A DNA stretch of 64,000 bases from Liolophura sinensis (taxonomy: Eukaryota > Mollusca > Polyplacophora > Chitonida > Chitonidae), in assembly GCF_032854445.1 (NCBI RefSeq), contig NC_088305.1:12943717-13007716 (forward strand), in the 5' to 3' direction. Below are positions 51,699 through 63,197 of this stretch, one piece after another. Each line of letters opens with the position of its first letter. Position 1 is the first letter of the stretch. The notes beneath the pieces are model-generated. The model was not told the origin of the DNA. It made no database searches and was given only the letters and a program-made list of their open reading frames with translations. Made by a program: the position numbers and the translations under genes.

Positions 51699-52606
51699 GC
51701 TCACGTGACCAATATGGAGTAGCACAACACAACGTGCATTTCATTTCTCTCTATACCTGACGGGCTTTGTGTATTTTTTTTTTGTCTGAAGATTGAACTG
51801 TATATACGTCGTTTTGGACTCAGGTATGGCTGCATATTTTAAATGCGATCTTTTGTGTTGAAAATAGCTCGTTTAAATTCACAAAAGTCGTGGAGGCGTT
51901 GATGTTCTGGGCCTATACATAGTGCTGTATTGCAGACCTTGTCTGGTAAACTCATTGACACCAATACGTATAGGCCGATCGAACTTAACTGTACAAACTA
52001 GTGTATGCTCTCGTATAGACGTTGATTATATGCCGTCCTAATTACATAGATTTGGAGACATAGAATACCCTTCATAGATTATTTGTAATGAATATACGTT
52101 CAACAGCTGACATCATTAACCGCTAGTTAGCATATCGGGTTGCTTAGAAAGCCAAGTGCCTTAAGTGCACTCACGGTTCGTATATCTGTGGATTTTTATG
52201 GATTATCTGATATGTCTCCGCTCTAATTAGTGATAAACCAAATTCCCTTGTGACGAAAATTGAGCCTAATCACCTATATCACTGACTGCCCTAGGGAGCA
52301 TGTTTAAACCGTGAATATCCACAACTGTATTTATCAGGTAAATTTGGACTCGCCACTCTTTTGACACCTATACAATTTGAACGGTGCAGTCGAGTGCGCC
52401 GACTTCGTACGTCGCACACTAGTTTTTCGTTGCTTTGCTCGTTAATCACATTGCCTTAAGGCGTTATAACACAGGTCCATTATAAGGTCTTTTATGAAAA
52501 TAGTTACGAGAAATGGAACTTATGAAGTTTTATGAATGGTGCTCCTTGTGGTTACCAAAGTACATGTAAAGCTTTAGGTGTCCGGAGTTCAACTCCGTGC
52601 TGTGTA

Positions 52607-52624
52607 ACTCTCTCTCTCTCTCTC
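52607..52624 (+). repeat. CT microsatellite
   Basis: About nine CT units after a tRNA-like GGAGTTCAACTCC segment. Confidence 0.8.
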
Positions 52625-53040
52625 TTTTTTTAAAATGAGTTCATGAAATATTGATACCGGTGTGAAATATCTGTTCTTTTGCATTTCCCTCATGAATATT
52701 CTAATATTACGGCGCTTGTGAGCCTCTTCTGAAACATCTTTTAATGGCGTTCACTGAAGACCACTACCTCACTTGGCAAGATGCCAGACGTGACCAAGTT
52801 TACCAGTGACTCGACATGCAGTTGTTAACCCGGTTTCCTCCAATACAACTATCATCTACTGTGTCAGTGAAAAGTCTCTCTCCGAAGAGTTGTAATAAAA
52901 TCGTAGCTGAGATACATGTTTTGATTATCGAAAAAGTAAATACTCGCATGATAAACGACTATTAGATCATTCCTGTTATTCGCCTGTGGATCATTCCTTA
53001 CGTTTTTTCATCATCAAAAACAACTGCATGTTGACTGCTT

Positions 53041-53143
53041 CTATATTTTACTTATACGACGGCGGCCAGCATTGTGGTGGGAGGAAACCGGGCAGAGCCC
53101 GGGGAAAGCCCACGACCATCCGCAGGTTGCTGGTAGACCTCTT
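53041..53143 (-). mobile_element. SINE family A, internal fragment
   Basis: ACTTATACGACGGCGGCCAG to ATCCGCAGGTTGCTGGTAGA; both ends missing. Confidence 0.85.
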
Positions 53144-53345
53144 ATAGTAGGAAGCGATCTTATTTATGGAAATGTCTGTTTTGACGCCTAGATAGAGTTT
53201 AGTGATAAAGAACAATCAAATAAATAACTAAATTATTTCGGAAAACAAAGTAACGTACAAAAAAGTAACAATAGTAGGCAAGCAGATGAAAACAGATAGA
53301 CAAAATATTAATAAATGTACAAACACACAGCAGACGAATCACTAT

Positions 53346-53490
53346 AATTTATTTGTTTATTTGATTGGTGTTTCTCAAGACCCCAAGAATATTTCTCTTA
53401 CACGACGGTGGCCAGTTATGGTGGGAGGAAACTCACGGCCATCCGCAGGCTGCTTGCAGACGTTCCCACGTTTGGCTGCAAAGGAAACGA
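53346..53490 (-). mobile_element. SINE family A, diverged fragment
   Basis: TTTATTTGATTGGTGTTTCT to ACGTTCCCACGTTTGGCTGC. A further scrap (GGTGGAAGGAAACCGCACAG) lies near 53554. Confidence 0.75.
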
Positions 53491-53773
53491 ACAACTATAA
53501 ACCAGAAATACAAACAAACAGCCATGAAGTAAAGCCTCGGCCTCCAGCACAATGGTGGAAGGAAACCGCACAGAGCCTGAAAAAACCGCGATCATCCACG
53601 TGTATGGCGTTAAAGAATAGTCATGCAGAAAATAGGCTTGGATATGCAAAAAGATACACAAACAGGCTAGGGAATATAAAACAGACTAACACACAAACTA
53701 ATCGCGATGGAAACCTGACGTCTTCTCTTGGGTGAAGTGAAAGAAATCCTCTAACACTTGTATATTGACAGAT

Positions 53774-55131
53774 ATGGCTGTTCCAAAGGCCCACTATAAG
53801 CCTGAGTACACCCACAGTAAGGGCAGTATCCTGGTAGAAAGAGGTCCTTACCGGGCGATTCCCGAGAACAACTACCTGTCAGGAGCGGGCATGTCTCATG
53901 TGTGGGCGGGGGTGGGCCATTACGTGCCCTCGTCCCGGGGGTGGATACCCATCCACGACTACCACTCTCTTCCACGTGAGACTCGACGAGACGCCATTTA
54001 CATGGAGAGTGAGGACCAGTATGTCTCCTTCGTCAAGAATCGTGACACTCCGTCAGGTAACAGGGTTATCTTCGTAATTGGTGTTTAACATCGTTAAGCG
54101 AGGGCTGGTTGCGAACCTGCGATCTCATTTGTCAGAATTTTAATTATGAAGTATTGAGAAAAACAGATTTAAGAGTTATGGAAGCCGAATGCGACTACGC
54201 TTTCTATCCACAGTAACCTATGTTGCCAAACAGAGCAGTGATATTGGAACTACATGGCGAGATTTGGTCGAAATTACCTTGACAATACGACTTTCTGGCG
54301 AGATTCCAAAGACATTTTCTTGCAAAACGCGCCCTCTCGACTGAATTAATCTTGCCTTGCCGACTGAATTTCGCATTCTGGTTGGAATCTGGCGTTCTCA
54401 GTGATTTCCAGACCAAATCTCGTATGCATGTCGAAGTATTATACAATTCCTTAAAATTTTGTGATCCCCTGAACAAAAATAACGTTGAATCCTCAGGTCA
54501 CATTGGGACATCTTTAGGGACAATTCACCGCGCGAGATTTGGTCGAGATTGCTAGAATTATGTGGGTTAAACTCCAACGAGGTCGCGCGATTCGCTTGAA
54601 CACAGGAGTTTCGGGCGTAAGCGATGTTTGCACTCAATATCGGATCGGAACATCGTTTAAATCTCACTGTTCCTGTTTGTTTTGGGCCATAGTTGTGAAA
54701 GTAAGCATGGCCGCATCCGACTTCCATACACTGTTAGTACTTAGATGATGAATTCTGCACCTGAGTGGTATATTTAGTCTAGTCCTATTGAGAAAAATGA
54801 CCATAACCAAATCGTATGATTTTCCCTTTTTTATGTGCAAACTGCGCTTATTATTATTACAGGCCTCTACCACAAAAGCGTCGGCCTGCGTCCATCCGGT
54901 GTTCCAGAGTTGCGACTTGACGGATACACCCGGGATTTGCCAAACATGCCACCACCGGAAGTGTTCCAGAGGCCATGGCCCAAAGACGACTGCCATTTCC
55001 CCGTTAATAGAGAACCACGCGGTGGTTACTATGGTTACTATCACGAAGCTTTGAAAGCCGCAAACACGCGAAGAGATGCCGCACGGCCGTTTTACGAGAA
55101 AATCCGAGCAGAAGACGTTCCGAAGTTATAG
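53774..55131 (+). CDS. Unrecognised small two-exon protein, paralogue of the 47-kb gene
   Basis: Coding exons 53774-54056 and 54863-55131 join in phase 1 over an 806-base intron (CAG/GTAACA donor, TTATTACAG acceptor), giving 183 residues. The first exon starts at an acceptor (TTGACAG, ending 53771) two bases before the ATG, so a 5'UTR exon lies upstream; a donor-like CAG/GTATGG occurs near 51823. Exon 1 encodes HYKPEYTHSKGS and HVWAGVGHYVPSSRGW; exon 2 encodes PWPKDDCHFPVNREPRGGYY and ends RAEDVPKL. Soluble by composition, rich in Tyr, Pro, Arg and Trp, which resembles microtubule-inner-type proteins, but no family match is claimed. AATAAA follows 19 bases after the stop. Confidence 0.7.
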
Positions 55132-55149
55132 CCTGGGTTTGTGTGCAAT

Positions 55150-55155
55150 AATAAA
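55150..55155 (+). other. Poly(A) signal of the 53.8-kb gene
   Basis: AATAAA, 19 bases downstream of the TAG stop, in a GC-poor stretch. Confidence 0.6.
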
Positions 55156-55422
55156 TACCTGTTTGCAATAACACATACTTGTCGATAAACAAAATATGTG
55201 GAATTTGAAGGCATACATTTTCCCTCCAAAAGATACTGTTTTGATATATTTAACATTGTTCTCCTCTCGTACCCCGAAATACAGCGTTGACGTTTTCACC
55301 AGAGTTCATTGTTTGTTTCGTTGATTTTTCCACCCATAAATAAATGACCCAGGACTTAAATGCTGGTTGAACTTAGTCAGCCATCTTATGTCTGATGGTT
55401 GGTATATTTATGGACAGCTTAT

Positions 55423-56743
55423 AAACTGACGGCTAAAAGAAACTTTTCAAATCACTTTATTTTGCCAAAGCAAAAATCAGGATGATTGAAGTTTAATATA
55501 TTGAAAAGACCAGATTGACTTTAGATATTGAAAGTCTTGAGTAAGAACGGACAAAGCAGCCCTCAAATCATTTTACAAGTGAACAAACAGAGCAGGGGTA
55601 GAAAAATAGCCATTCAATCTTGGCTAACAAGGGCAGAGTATACAAATAGTTGATTACTTTTAAAATCAGTCAATATCAAAACCTATCAATATCGCGTGTG
55701 GCCACCCCTTGCTTCAATGCATGCAAAAACTCTCCGATGCATAGAAAAAGTCTGATGAGATGACGTGGGATTCAATGCCATTCATTTTGGAGAGAGAACG
55801 CCAGTTCTTGTCGGTTGGCTGCAAGCTGTGGCCGTTGCCTTATTTGACTACCCCTAATATCCCAAAGGTTTTCTATGGGGACATATCTGGGGAACGTGTA
55901 GGCCTGGGCAAGACGTTAACGTCGTTTGTGTCCAGGAAGTTCTGCACAACTCGAGCTGTATGTGGTCTGGCGTTGTCATGCTGGTACAGGAGACCACGTG
56001 GCTGCTGTTGAAGGAATAGCAGGACAACAGGACGTATAATTTCATCCACGTAACGTTGAGCTGTTAGGTTTCCGTAGATGATGACCAGTGGTATCCGTTC
56101 CTCTCCACAAATCCCACACCACACCACCACGCTGCTGCCATCAAACGGTACCACCTCCTGGACGCATGATGCAGCCGTTCATTCGCCTCTTCGACGGTAA
56201 ACTCGCTGTCTGCCATCAGCTCAGAACAGGCACAAGCGGCTATCATCCGTGAAAACAACACGTTGCCAATCACGTTGCCGCCAACGGCGTACAATTCGAT
56301 CGCAACCTCTGGCGACGATGTTCGGCTATCAACAACTGCCCTCTGAATGGCCGATAGACCCTAATTCCGTGAGCCATGAGTCTCCCGGACACGGTCTGCC
56401 GACTGACCCGGTGACCTGAGGCATTGATTGGCGATGACGTCACTGTCAGGAAACGGTTCCTCAGGTGTAAATTACCCGGGGCCCTCCCGCGTTGTTCTGG
56501 AATCAAACGAGGCATTACTTTGGCGGTATCTGCTCAGTAGACTTATTACATGTGCACGGGTCACATGATTTTTCAACTTTCTTCGTTGTCTCCAAACAAA
56601 TTCGTGTGGGCGTATATGACGCTTGTCGCATATGGGAATATGCTTCGTACAATGTTTTCCTACAATAATTTGGTATTAATTTGCTGAAAAGGGTGGTTAA
56701 ATTTAACTCACGGGGTCGTAAAGTTTCTTTTGGCTGTCAGTTT
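55423..56743 (-). mobile_element. Tc1-like (DD34E) DNA transposon, broken
   Basis: Imperfect inverted ends (55423-55447 AAACTGACGGCTAAAAGAAA; reverse complement at 56721-56743) bound a 1.32-kb element. A transposase on the minus strand ends at 55686. Recognisable blocks: an N-terminal helix-turn-helix region with RVSRQTVSGRLMAHGI (about 56340-56410), VFTDDSRL (first Asp, about 56240-56252), YQHDNARPHTA (second Asp, about 55975-56000) and SPDMSPIENLW (Glu, about 55870-55890) with 34 residues between second Asp and Glu. The C-terminal ARGGHTRY is typical of the family. The frame is broken at least three times, including just before the catalytic Glu, so the copy is inactive. Confidence 0.85.
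55686..56515 (-). pseudogene. Tc1-like transposase pseudogene
   Basis: Coding remnant of the transposon at 55423-56743. The three catalytic acids are each still readable but lie in different frames because of small indels. Confidence 0.8.
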
Positions 56744-56917
56744 GTCTGTTTAATTATTCTCAACAAAAATATAAATGTACGAAATAATTTTATATTGTTT
56801 TCTCACAATATTAAATATCGTGTTAAGTCAACAAATAGGGTAAGTGTTTATTATCAATTGTGGCTTCATTTTCCACCAGATTTTCACATATACATATCAA
56901 CCATTTACTTTAAGCTA

Positions 56918-57062
56918 TGTTTATTTATTTATTTATTCGATTGGTGTTGTACGCAGCATTCAAGATTATTTCTCTTACACCACGTCTCGCGGCCAACATT
57001 ATGGTGGGGGTAAGCCAGGCAGAGCCCAAGGGAAACACAGGACCATGCGCAGGTTGATGTCA
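56918..57062 (-). mobile_element. SINE family A, 3' half
   Basis: TTTATTCGATTGGTGTTGTA to CATGCGCAGGTTGATG, about 175 bases beyond the Tc1-like element. Confidence 0.8.
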
Positions 57063-57599
57063 TATCTTGCTACACTTTAAACTACACAGTGAGTCATCCA
57101 TTATCTTATAGTTTACTTTTAATTAATGGACGTTTTACATCACACTATATAGACTATTTTGCCGGGCCAGTAAATATGATGGTTGTCAGTCTTAATAAAG
57201 CCGAATAGCCAAGAGGAACCGCAGCACGTTTAGAGCCCTGGTCGGTTTCATCTCTCTGACGTCAGGTGGCGCTAATTCACATTTCTAGAAACCAGACTGG
57301 TATAGGGCCTGCCTTCTCCGCTACTTGAAAAAAGTCGTGCTGAAAATTGAAGCCCCCCCCCCTGAGGCGGAACCAATCAGCATGATCAGCATTTGATCAT
57401 GTCATCTGATCAAACATCCCAGCCCTCCTATTTTTCTTAAAAGATTTTATAAATGTCTGGCTTTATTTTCTATAATATTCCTATTTCCCCTACAATATGC
57501 CTTTTTTGGTGCAAAACCAGAAGGGTGGGTGGTGGAGGAGACTAGGTTTAAGCCTGTGTTGTTAAAAAAACCAACATAGATGCAGGCTACCAGAATGTC

Positions 57600-59090
57600 T
57601 GTTGCCATCTTTGCTGTTTATTCTCCTTTTACCACTATTACCTTTCACCACGTGTCCACTGCCTTTCACCACGTATTCATTGGCTTTCACCACGTCTCCA
57701 TTGCCTTTCACCACGTCTCCATTGCATTCTTTGTTATCACTTCTGCTTTGCCTATCACTTCGTGGTGTTGTTAATTACGCATGGTTTAGTCCCTGTCAGT
57801 TATATCCTTGCTTGTGTATTGTGTTCTCCATTGTCTATCAATTAGTGTTCGTCGCATAGTTTGTCGTTTATTCTCCCTTGTCTATCACCACGTGTTGACT
57901 GTATTCTTTGTTATAAATTGCCCAATGCCCATCAAGGCATGCCCTTTGGTCTTGTTTTTTTATTATTGTGCATTGTACCCCACCCCATACCATTTTCATT
58001 CTTTGTTGTTTATTCTTCATTGCAGTCAGTTGCATTCTTTGCTTTATTATTATCCATTGTCTATCATCCAATGTCAATTGCATTCTGTTTTTTGTTTAAC
58101 TGCATTCATTTTCGTTCATTCTCCCTTGTATATCATCCCTTGTCCATTCAATTCTTTGTTATTTATTCTCCATTGTCTATCATCCCTTGTCCATTCAATT
58201 CTTTGTTGTTTATTCTCCATTGTCTATCACAACTTGTCCATTCAATTCTTTGTTGTTTATTCTCCATTGTCTATCACACCTGATCCATTCAATTCTTTGT
58301 TGTTTATTATCCATTGTCTATCACAACTTGTCCATTCAATTCTTTGTTGATTTTTCTCAATTCTTTGTTGTTTATTCTCCATTGTCTATCACACCTTGTC
58401 CATTCAATTCTTTGTTGTTTATTCTTCATTGTCTATCACACCTGGTTCATTCAATTCTTTGCTGTCTGCCATATCCTCTTTACGTATATTCTTGCCTGTG
58501 TATTTTCTATTGCCCATGCACGATATGTTTATTCCCTTCTATAATCCTTGTTGTTTATTCTCCATTGTCTATCCCCCTGTGTCAACAGCGTTCTTTATTG
58601 TTATACTGTGTGTTGTTGTTTATTCTTCGTTGTATATCACACGTTGTCAGTTACATTCTCGTCCGTGTATTCTCCATTATCTGGCTAACCGACAATGTCA
58701 GCTATATTACTTTCCGGTACCATTTGTTCTCCATTGTATATTACCAAATGTGTCTTTGCATTCTTGCTTGTTCAATCTCCCTTTGTCTCCCACGCTGCAT
58801 CCAGTGTTAAGCTGCATTCATTTTCGTTTATTCTCCATTATCTATTATTCCATGTCTACTACATTTTTTGTTGTTAGTTTCATCCTCCCTTTGCTATCAT
58901 CCCATGATGTTTATTCCATTCTTTTTTCGCCATTTTATATTGCTGTGTACATAATGTCAGTTGCATTCTTTGTTTTTCGTTCTCCATTGTATGTAACATC
59001 TTTTCAATGACATTCCTGCGTATTCTCCATTGTCTATCACATCATGTCTATTATCATCTTTGTCATCAATTCTCCATTGTCTATTATCCC
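57600..59090 (+). repeat. 47-bp pyrimidine-rich minisatellite, about 30 degenerate units
   Basis: Core TTCTTTGTTGTTTATTCTCC, ATTGTCTATCACAACTTGTC, CATTCAA; the period is 47 bases near 58.2 kb. Outer units are increasingly diverged. Long open frames here are by-products of a stop-poor pyrimidine strand. Confidence 0.9.
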
Positions 59091-59753
59091 GTGATACACC
59101 GCCTATTTTATCTGTGGTGTAAAATTCCTATATGCCCAAAGTTGGCTGGGATCCCTGCTCAAATTATCCTCCTATCAGGCTCGTACCAGTACTATTTACA
59201 GTGTTAAAAGGATTCTTCTAACGTTTGAAAAAGTAATACAAACCTTTATAGGGCTAAATTTGACGAAGTTTATTAACGATTTTGGCCTACCGCATCGATT
59301 TAAAATTCCCGATCATGGCACTATATGTACACTAGCTGTGTGTAGCCTATACAAATGGACATATTGTCCTTCTTTACATACAGTCTGTACAATATAACTG
59401 TTATCAGTTCCAGATACAGTACACATACAGTAGTATTATGACTGGGCATGTAGGATCAACACCTGTGTCTAACACACGTGTGCACAAACGAGGTTGATAT
59501 TTTGTGAAAGGTAGCCTAACTATTTCAGCTCTTTTAAAATAACAGCCTAAATTCGATTGGATTTACGCTCGGCGATTTTTTTTTTTGCAAAAAATCTCGT
59601 GTCTAACCTCTTTAAAGCCACATTTCACATTCACTTTTGCACATTAGTCGTGTTTGCCTTTCTCCAACCTGCGAACAGTAATCCCACCCGCGCCGGTCTC
59701 TTGCGTGTAAATCTCCAGTGTGTGGAGGTAAATATGTTGCACTATCAACAAAC
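59091..59753. other. Probable promoter and 5'UTR of the 59.8-kb gene
   Basis: Unique sequence becoming more GC-rich towards 59.7 kb. No core promoter motif is clear. Confidence 0.3.
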
Positions 59754-62700
59754 ATGTCGGCGAACGCGAGTGTCCTGGAAGATTTACAGTCTCAGCTTGA
59801 AGTTGCGCACATCCCTTTTGAAAACTTGTCAACTTTAGTGCAGACTGGAGATGAACGGGTAATAATACATTTTTTTGGACTATTATGCTTACTGGCACCT
59901 CTCCAAGGTGTGTTGTTGTTTATGTCGGAATCTGGTGTCGTTAAAAATTACCATGGAAACCTTAATGCAGTCTTTGATAACAGCACACTTTGTGGACAGT
60001 TTGTTCCGTTTCCCTGCTTGTTAAACAAGATCAGGGTAGATATTAGGACAAGGTTGATGCCTCTGTTGGCTGCCGACCCACTTAGCCTAATTGACGTATG
60101 TCCCTTTGCTGTTGCCACGTGACAGCTGTCAGGTCTTTAAAACAGCCAAATTAAGTACTTAAGATTTTTCATCTATAGGAATTATTGATAGGCATTACAG
60201 AGCCTTACCGTGCATTGTCAAAAGTCAGAATGAACCCTTATGGCACTTCCGGCCAATCTCAGATTGAAAGTCGGGAGCTTTTACCCTAACACATGCATTT
60301 CTATGCTTATTCCACACAGTATGCTACGTATCCTATCACAGCCCTGTCTTCATCCATAAGCTTACTTTGAACACCTCTGGACTTCCTGTGTCAGCACTCG
60401 TAATTGTCTCAGCTATTGATTCGAGATAGGTGTTCCCATATGTCATCCCTAGTAAATCCTCACAAGCATGAAACTGGTGGGAGCCGGATAAATTCAAACT
60501 TCCAATCGCCATGTTTGAATTCATAGTCCTGACAGCTCTTGTTTGTAAATCTTGTTGAATCTTTACTTTAATTGTGGGAGAAATTTTTTTATTGGTCAGT
60601 GTTGTTTATGGGTTCCCTCTAGGTCATAACTGCTGAGACTGATGCAAAACAATCAGCCCATGGGTGTCATAAAGTCAGACTTGTCTAGTAGTAATAGTGA
60701 CAGTGATAATTGTATACATGATTCTCCTCACTGTGAAGAGTATGCATTCAAACATGGCGATTCGAGTTCAGATTTATTCAGCTCCCACCAGTTTTATGTT
60801 TGTGGGGATTTACTAGAGACACCTATCTGCAATCGATAGCTGAGATGACCATTAGTACGGACAGACACATTATTTTATTATTATTAGTGTATTGAAGCCA
60901 GTATGGGAAGTACAGAGCTTATGGATGAAGACAGTGCTGTGATAGTATACGCATTTACAGCCCTGCAGAGATAGGCACATGGTTGAATGGTGCAGACAGA
61001 AACTATCCAATATCTTTTTTACAGATGAGCGGAAAAAACGTCAGACTGGATTAACATGAAGTTTTTGAAAGTTTACATATCGGTGTTTTTCACATACATG
61101 TAAACATTTTGCCAAACCTAATGACAAAGCAGTCTCAGACTGTATCTGAAAAGGCTGTCTTAATGGAAGTCTGAACCTAAGTACTGTCCGTTTTATTGCA
61201 GTTAATTGATATATTTCAAAACCCATTCACTCCAGTTAGCTGTGATTATTCCCAGGTATTTACATGTGAAGTTTGTCGTTTGGTGTGTACCTGCCAAGAC
61301 AGGATTTAATGCATGTAACAGTGTGAGTACAGACAGCTTTAATTGTTTGCAGTCATGACATTGAAACAAGTATGAAATGCATTCTGGAATTCTTTGATTC
61401 ACTTCAGCTCCAAAGGGCCAGCATTATTTTCATGGAAACTCTATTACACTTCTCTGCACTGAACAATTTTGATAAATATAATGAATAATTGTGATTTACA
61501 TACCCAAATTCTTCAATCCTTTTAACTGCCTCTGCAATCATTTTTTGAAACATTCTAAGAAAGGCCTAGAGAAATAAATTGCACAGTTTCATAACGCTTT
61601 CATCTTTGTGTTAGTGACACAAACAGATCAGTTTAGTGTCATTTTTTTAATAATCGTATGCATAAATTCCAGTGAAAGAAAGTGCTTAAGATGTTGAAAA
61701 GGTTGAAGAAAATGCCTCAAAGCCAAGCTGAAAAGACAAAATTAGTAAGAAATTGATCTTGCAACCAACTTGATGGGCCATAGATGGTGCTTTTAGCTGT
61801 TATCAGGCTGTTTACAGTCTGTCCAGAATTTTTTTTTGCGCAACCACTAATATATTATGCGTATTTTTTAATGTTGTCAATGTTTTATCGTTGTGCCATA
61901 TGCATTCTGGCTATTACATGTATGTTCTGAAGTATTCTAAACAGTAATAATGACCATACTCCATTGCTTTGTATCATAAAATAGGATACAATGCGGTCGC
62001 TGTGAGTTCAAGTCCAGCTCGTGTTGCCTTCCTCTCCTGGTGTACGTGGGAAGGTCTGACAGCAACCTGCGCATGGTCATGAGTTTCCCCTGGGCTTTGT
62101 CTGGTATCCTCCCACCATAATGCTGGTTGTCGTCGTATAAGTGAAATATTCTTGAGTGCAGCGTAAAACACTAATCAGATAAATAAAATAAGATAATTGT
62201 TCAATAAATGAAGTGTTACAATTGCACCCTGATATGGATGTTTCACTTACATTAATAGCTTTTCAAATTGGATGATGAAAGGAAAAAGGTACATGTATTT
62301 TTGTTTTTCATTGTGTGAAGTATAACGTCTCACCTGGACTGTACATGTCTTTTACTAAATTGCCATGTGATTACATGTGATTGTATGTGTTAAATGTTAA
62401 ACAGTACATGAATAACTGTTCTTTTTATTATTTTAAATTAAAAAGTGGTAGTGACTCTACTTTGTGAATTTATGACAAAGTTCTACCAATTAACTCAGTG
62501 CTGTTATCAGTTTTTGGTCACCATGTTTGTAATATTTGAATCTGAAATCATATGATTTATGTGTAATTTTATTAATATGTCTTCAGTGATGTTCTGCATG
62601 TATATTCCTTTTTTTTTCTTAAGCACATGTCGTAATTTCCAAAATGTAATGGATTTTCTGGTCTAATTGAACGTGCCTGGTGGCATTATGTTAACAGTTC

Positions 62701-63163
62701 TTGTGGCACATTTTATGATCTTACATGAAATTTTGTGGAAAGCACTTACCTTCACCAACATGGCATACACACTGACCTTGCATTGTGGGTGAAAATATGT
62801 GCATGACACGTGTGAAAGTTTGTCATTTATTTGCCATAGATGGCTGGTTAATTCCAGACACCCTAATTTCCTCCGCCCATAAACCTGGCAGTCAGAATCT
62901 TCTACATTAAACACTAATCATTTAATCAGTCAGTCAACATGATATTACAGACTTGAGGATGTTTATCCATGTTGCCTATCATGCTTTTGTGGACTCAAGG
63001 CTTCTGAGTCCAACAAAGCCTTGAAACCTGTAGGGTAATCTTCCAGGTTGACAGGATGCCAGACCTGTTGTGTTCTTAACAGCCTTTTACTCTTCACCTG
63101 CTAAGTACATGAAATCATAAGGTTATTCATTGCCTTCTCTTGGCTCAGTAGATCTAGAGGTGC

Positions 63164-63197
<34 letters not shown>

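Larger units (their letters stand above)
49839..53040. other. Gene-poor stretch with probable upstream region of the 53.8-kb gene
   Basis: Two SINE copies (50.7 and 51.1 kb), the X-box-like motif at 51.69 kb and a donor-like CAG/GTATGG at 51.82 kb. An open minus-strand frame at 50120-50332 shows no recognisable family. Confidence 0.35.

Noticed and set aside
57580-59010. Several 140-207-codon open frames rich in Ile, Leu, Cys, Ser and Phe, looking like membrane proteins
   Set aside because: The 47-bp pyrimidine repeat gives hydrophobic codons in any frame; the frames overlap each other and follow the repeat period.
62820-62935. Possible very old SINE fragment
   Set aside because: Only scattered similarity (TTTCCTCCGCCCATAAACCTG, ACACTAATCATTTAATCA); too weak to call.
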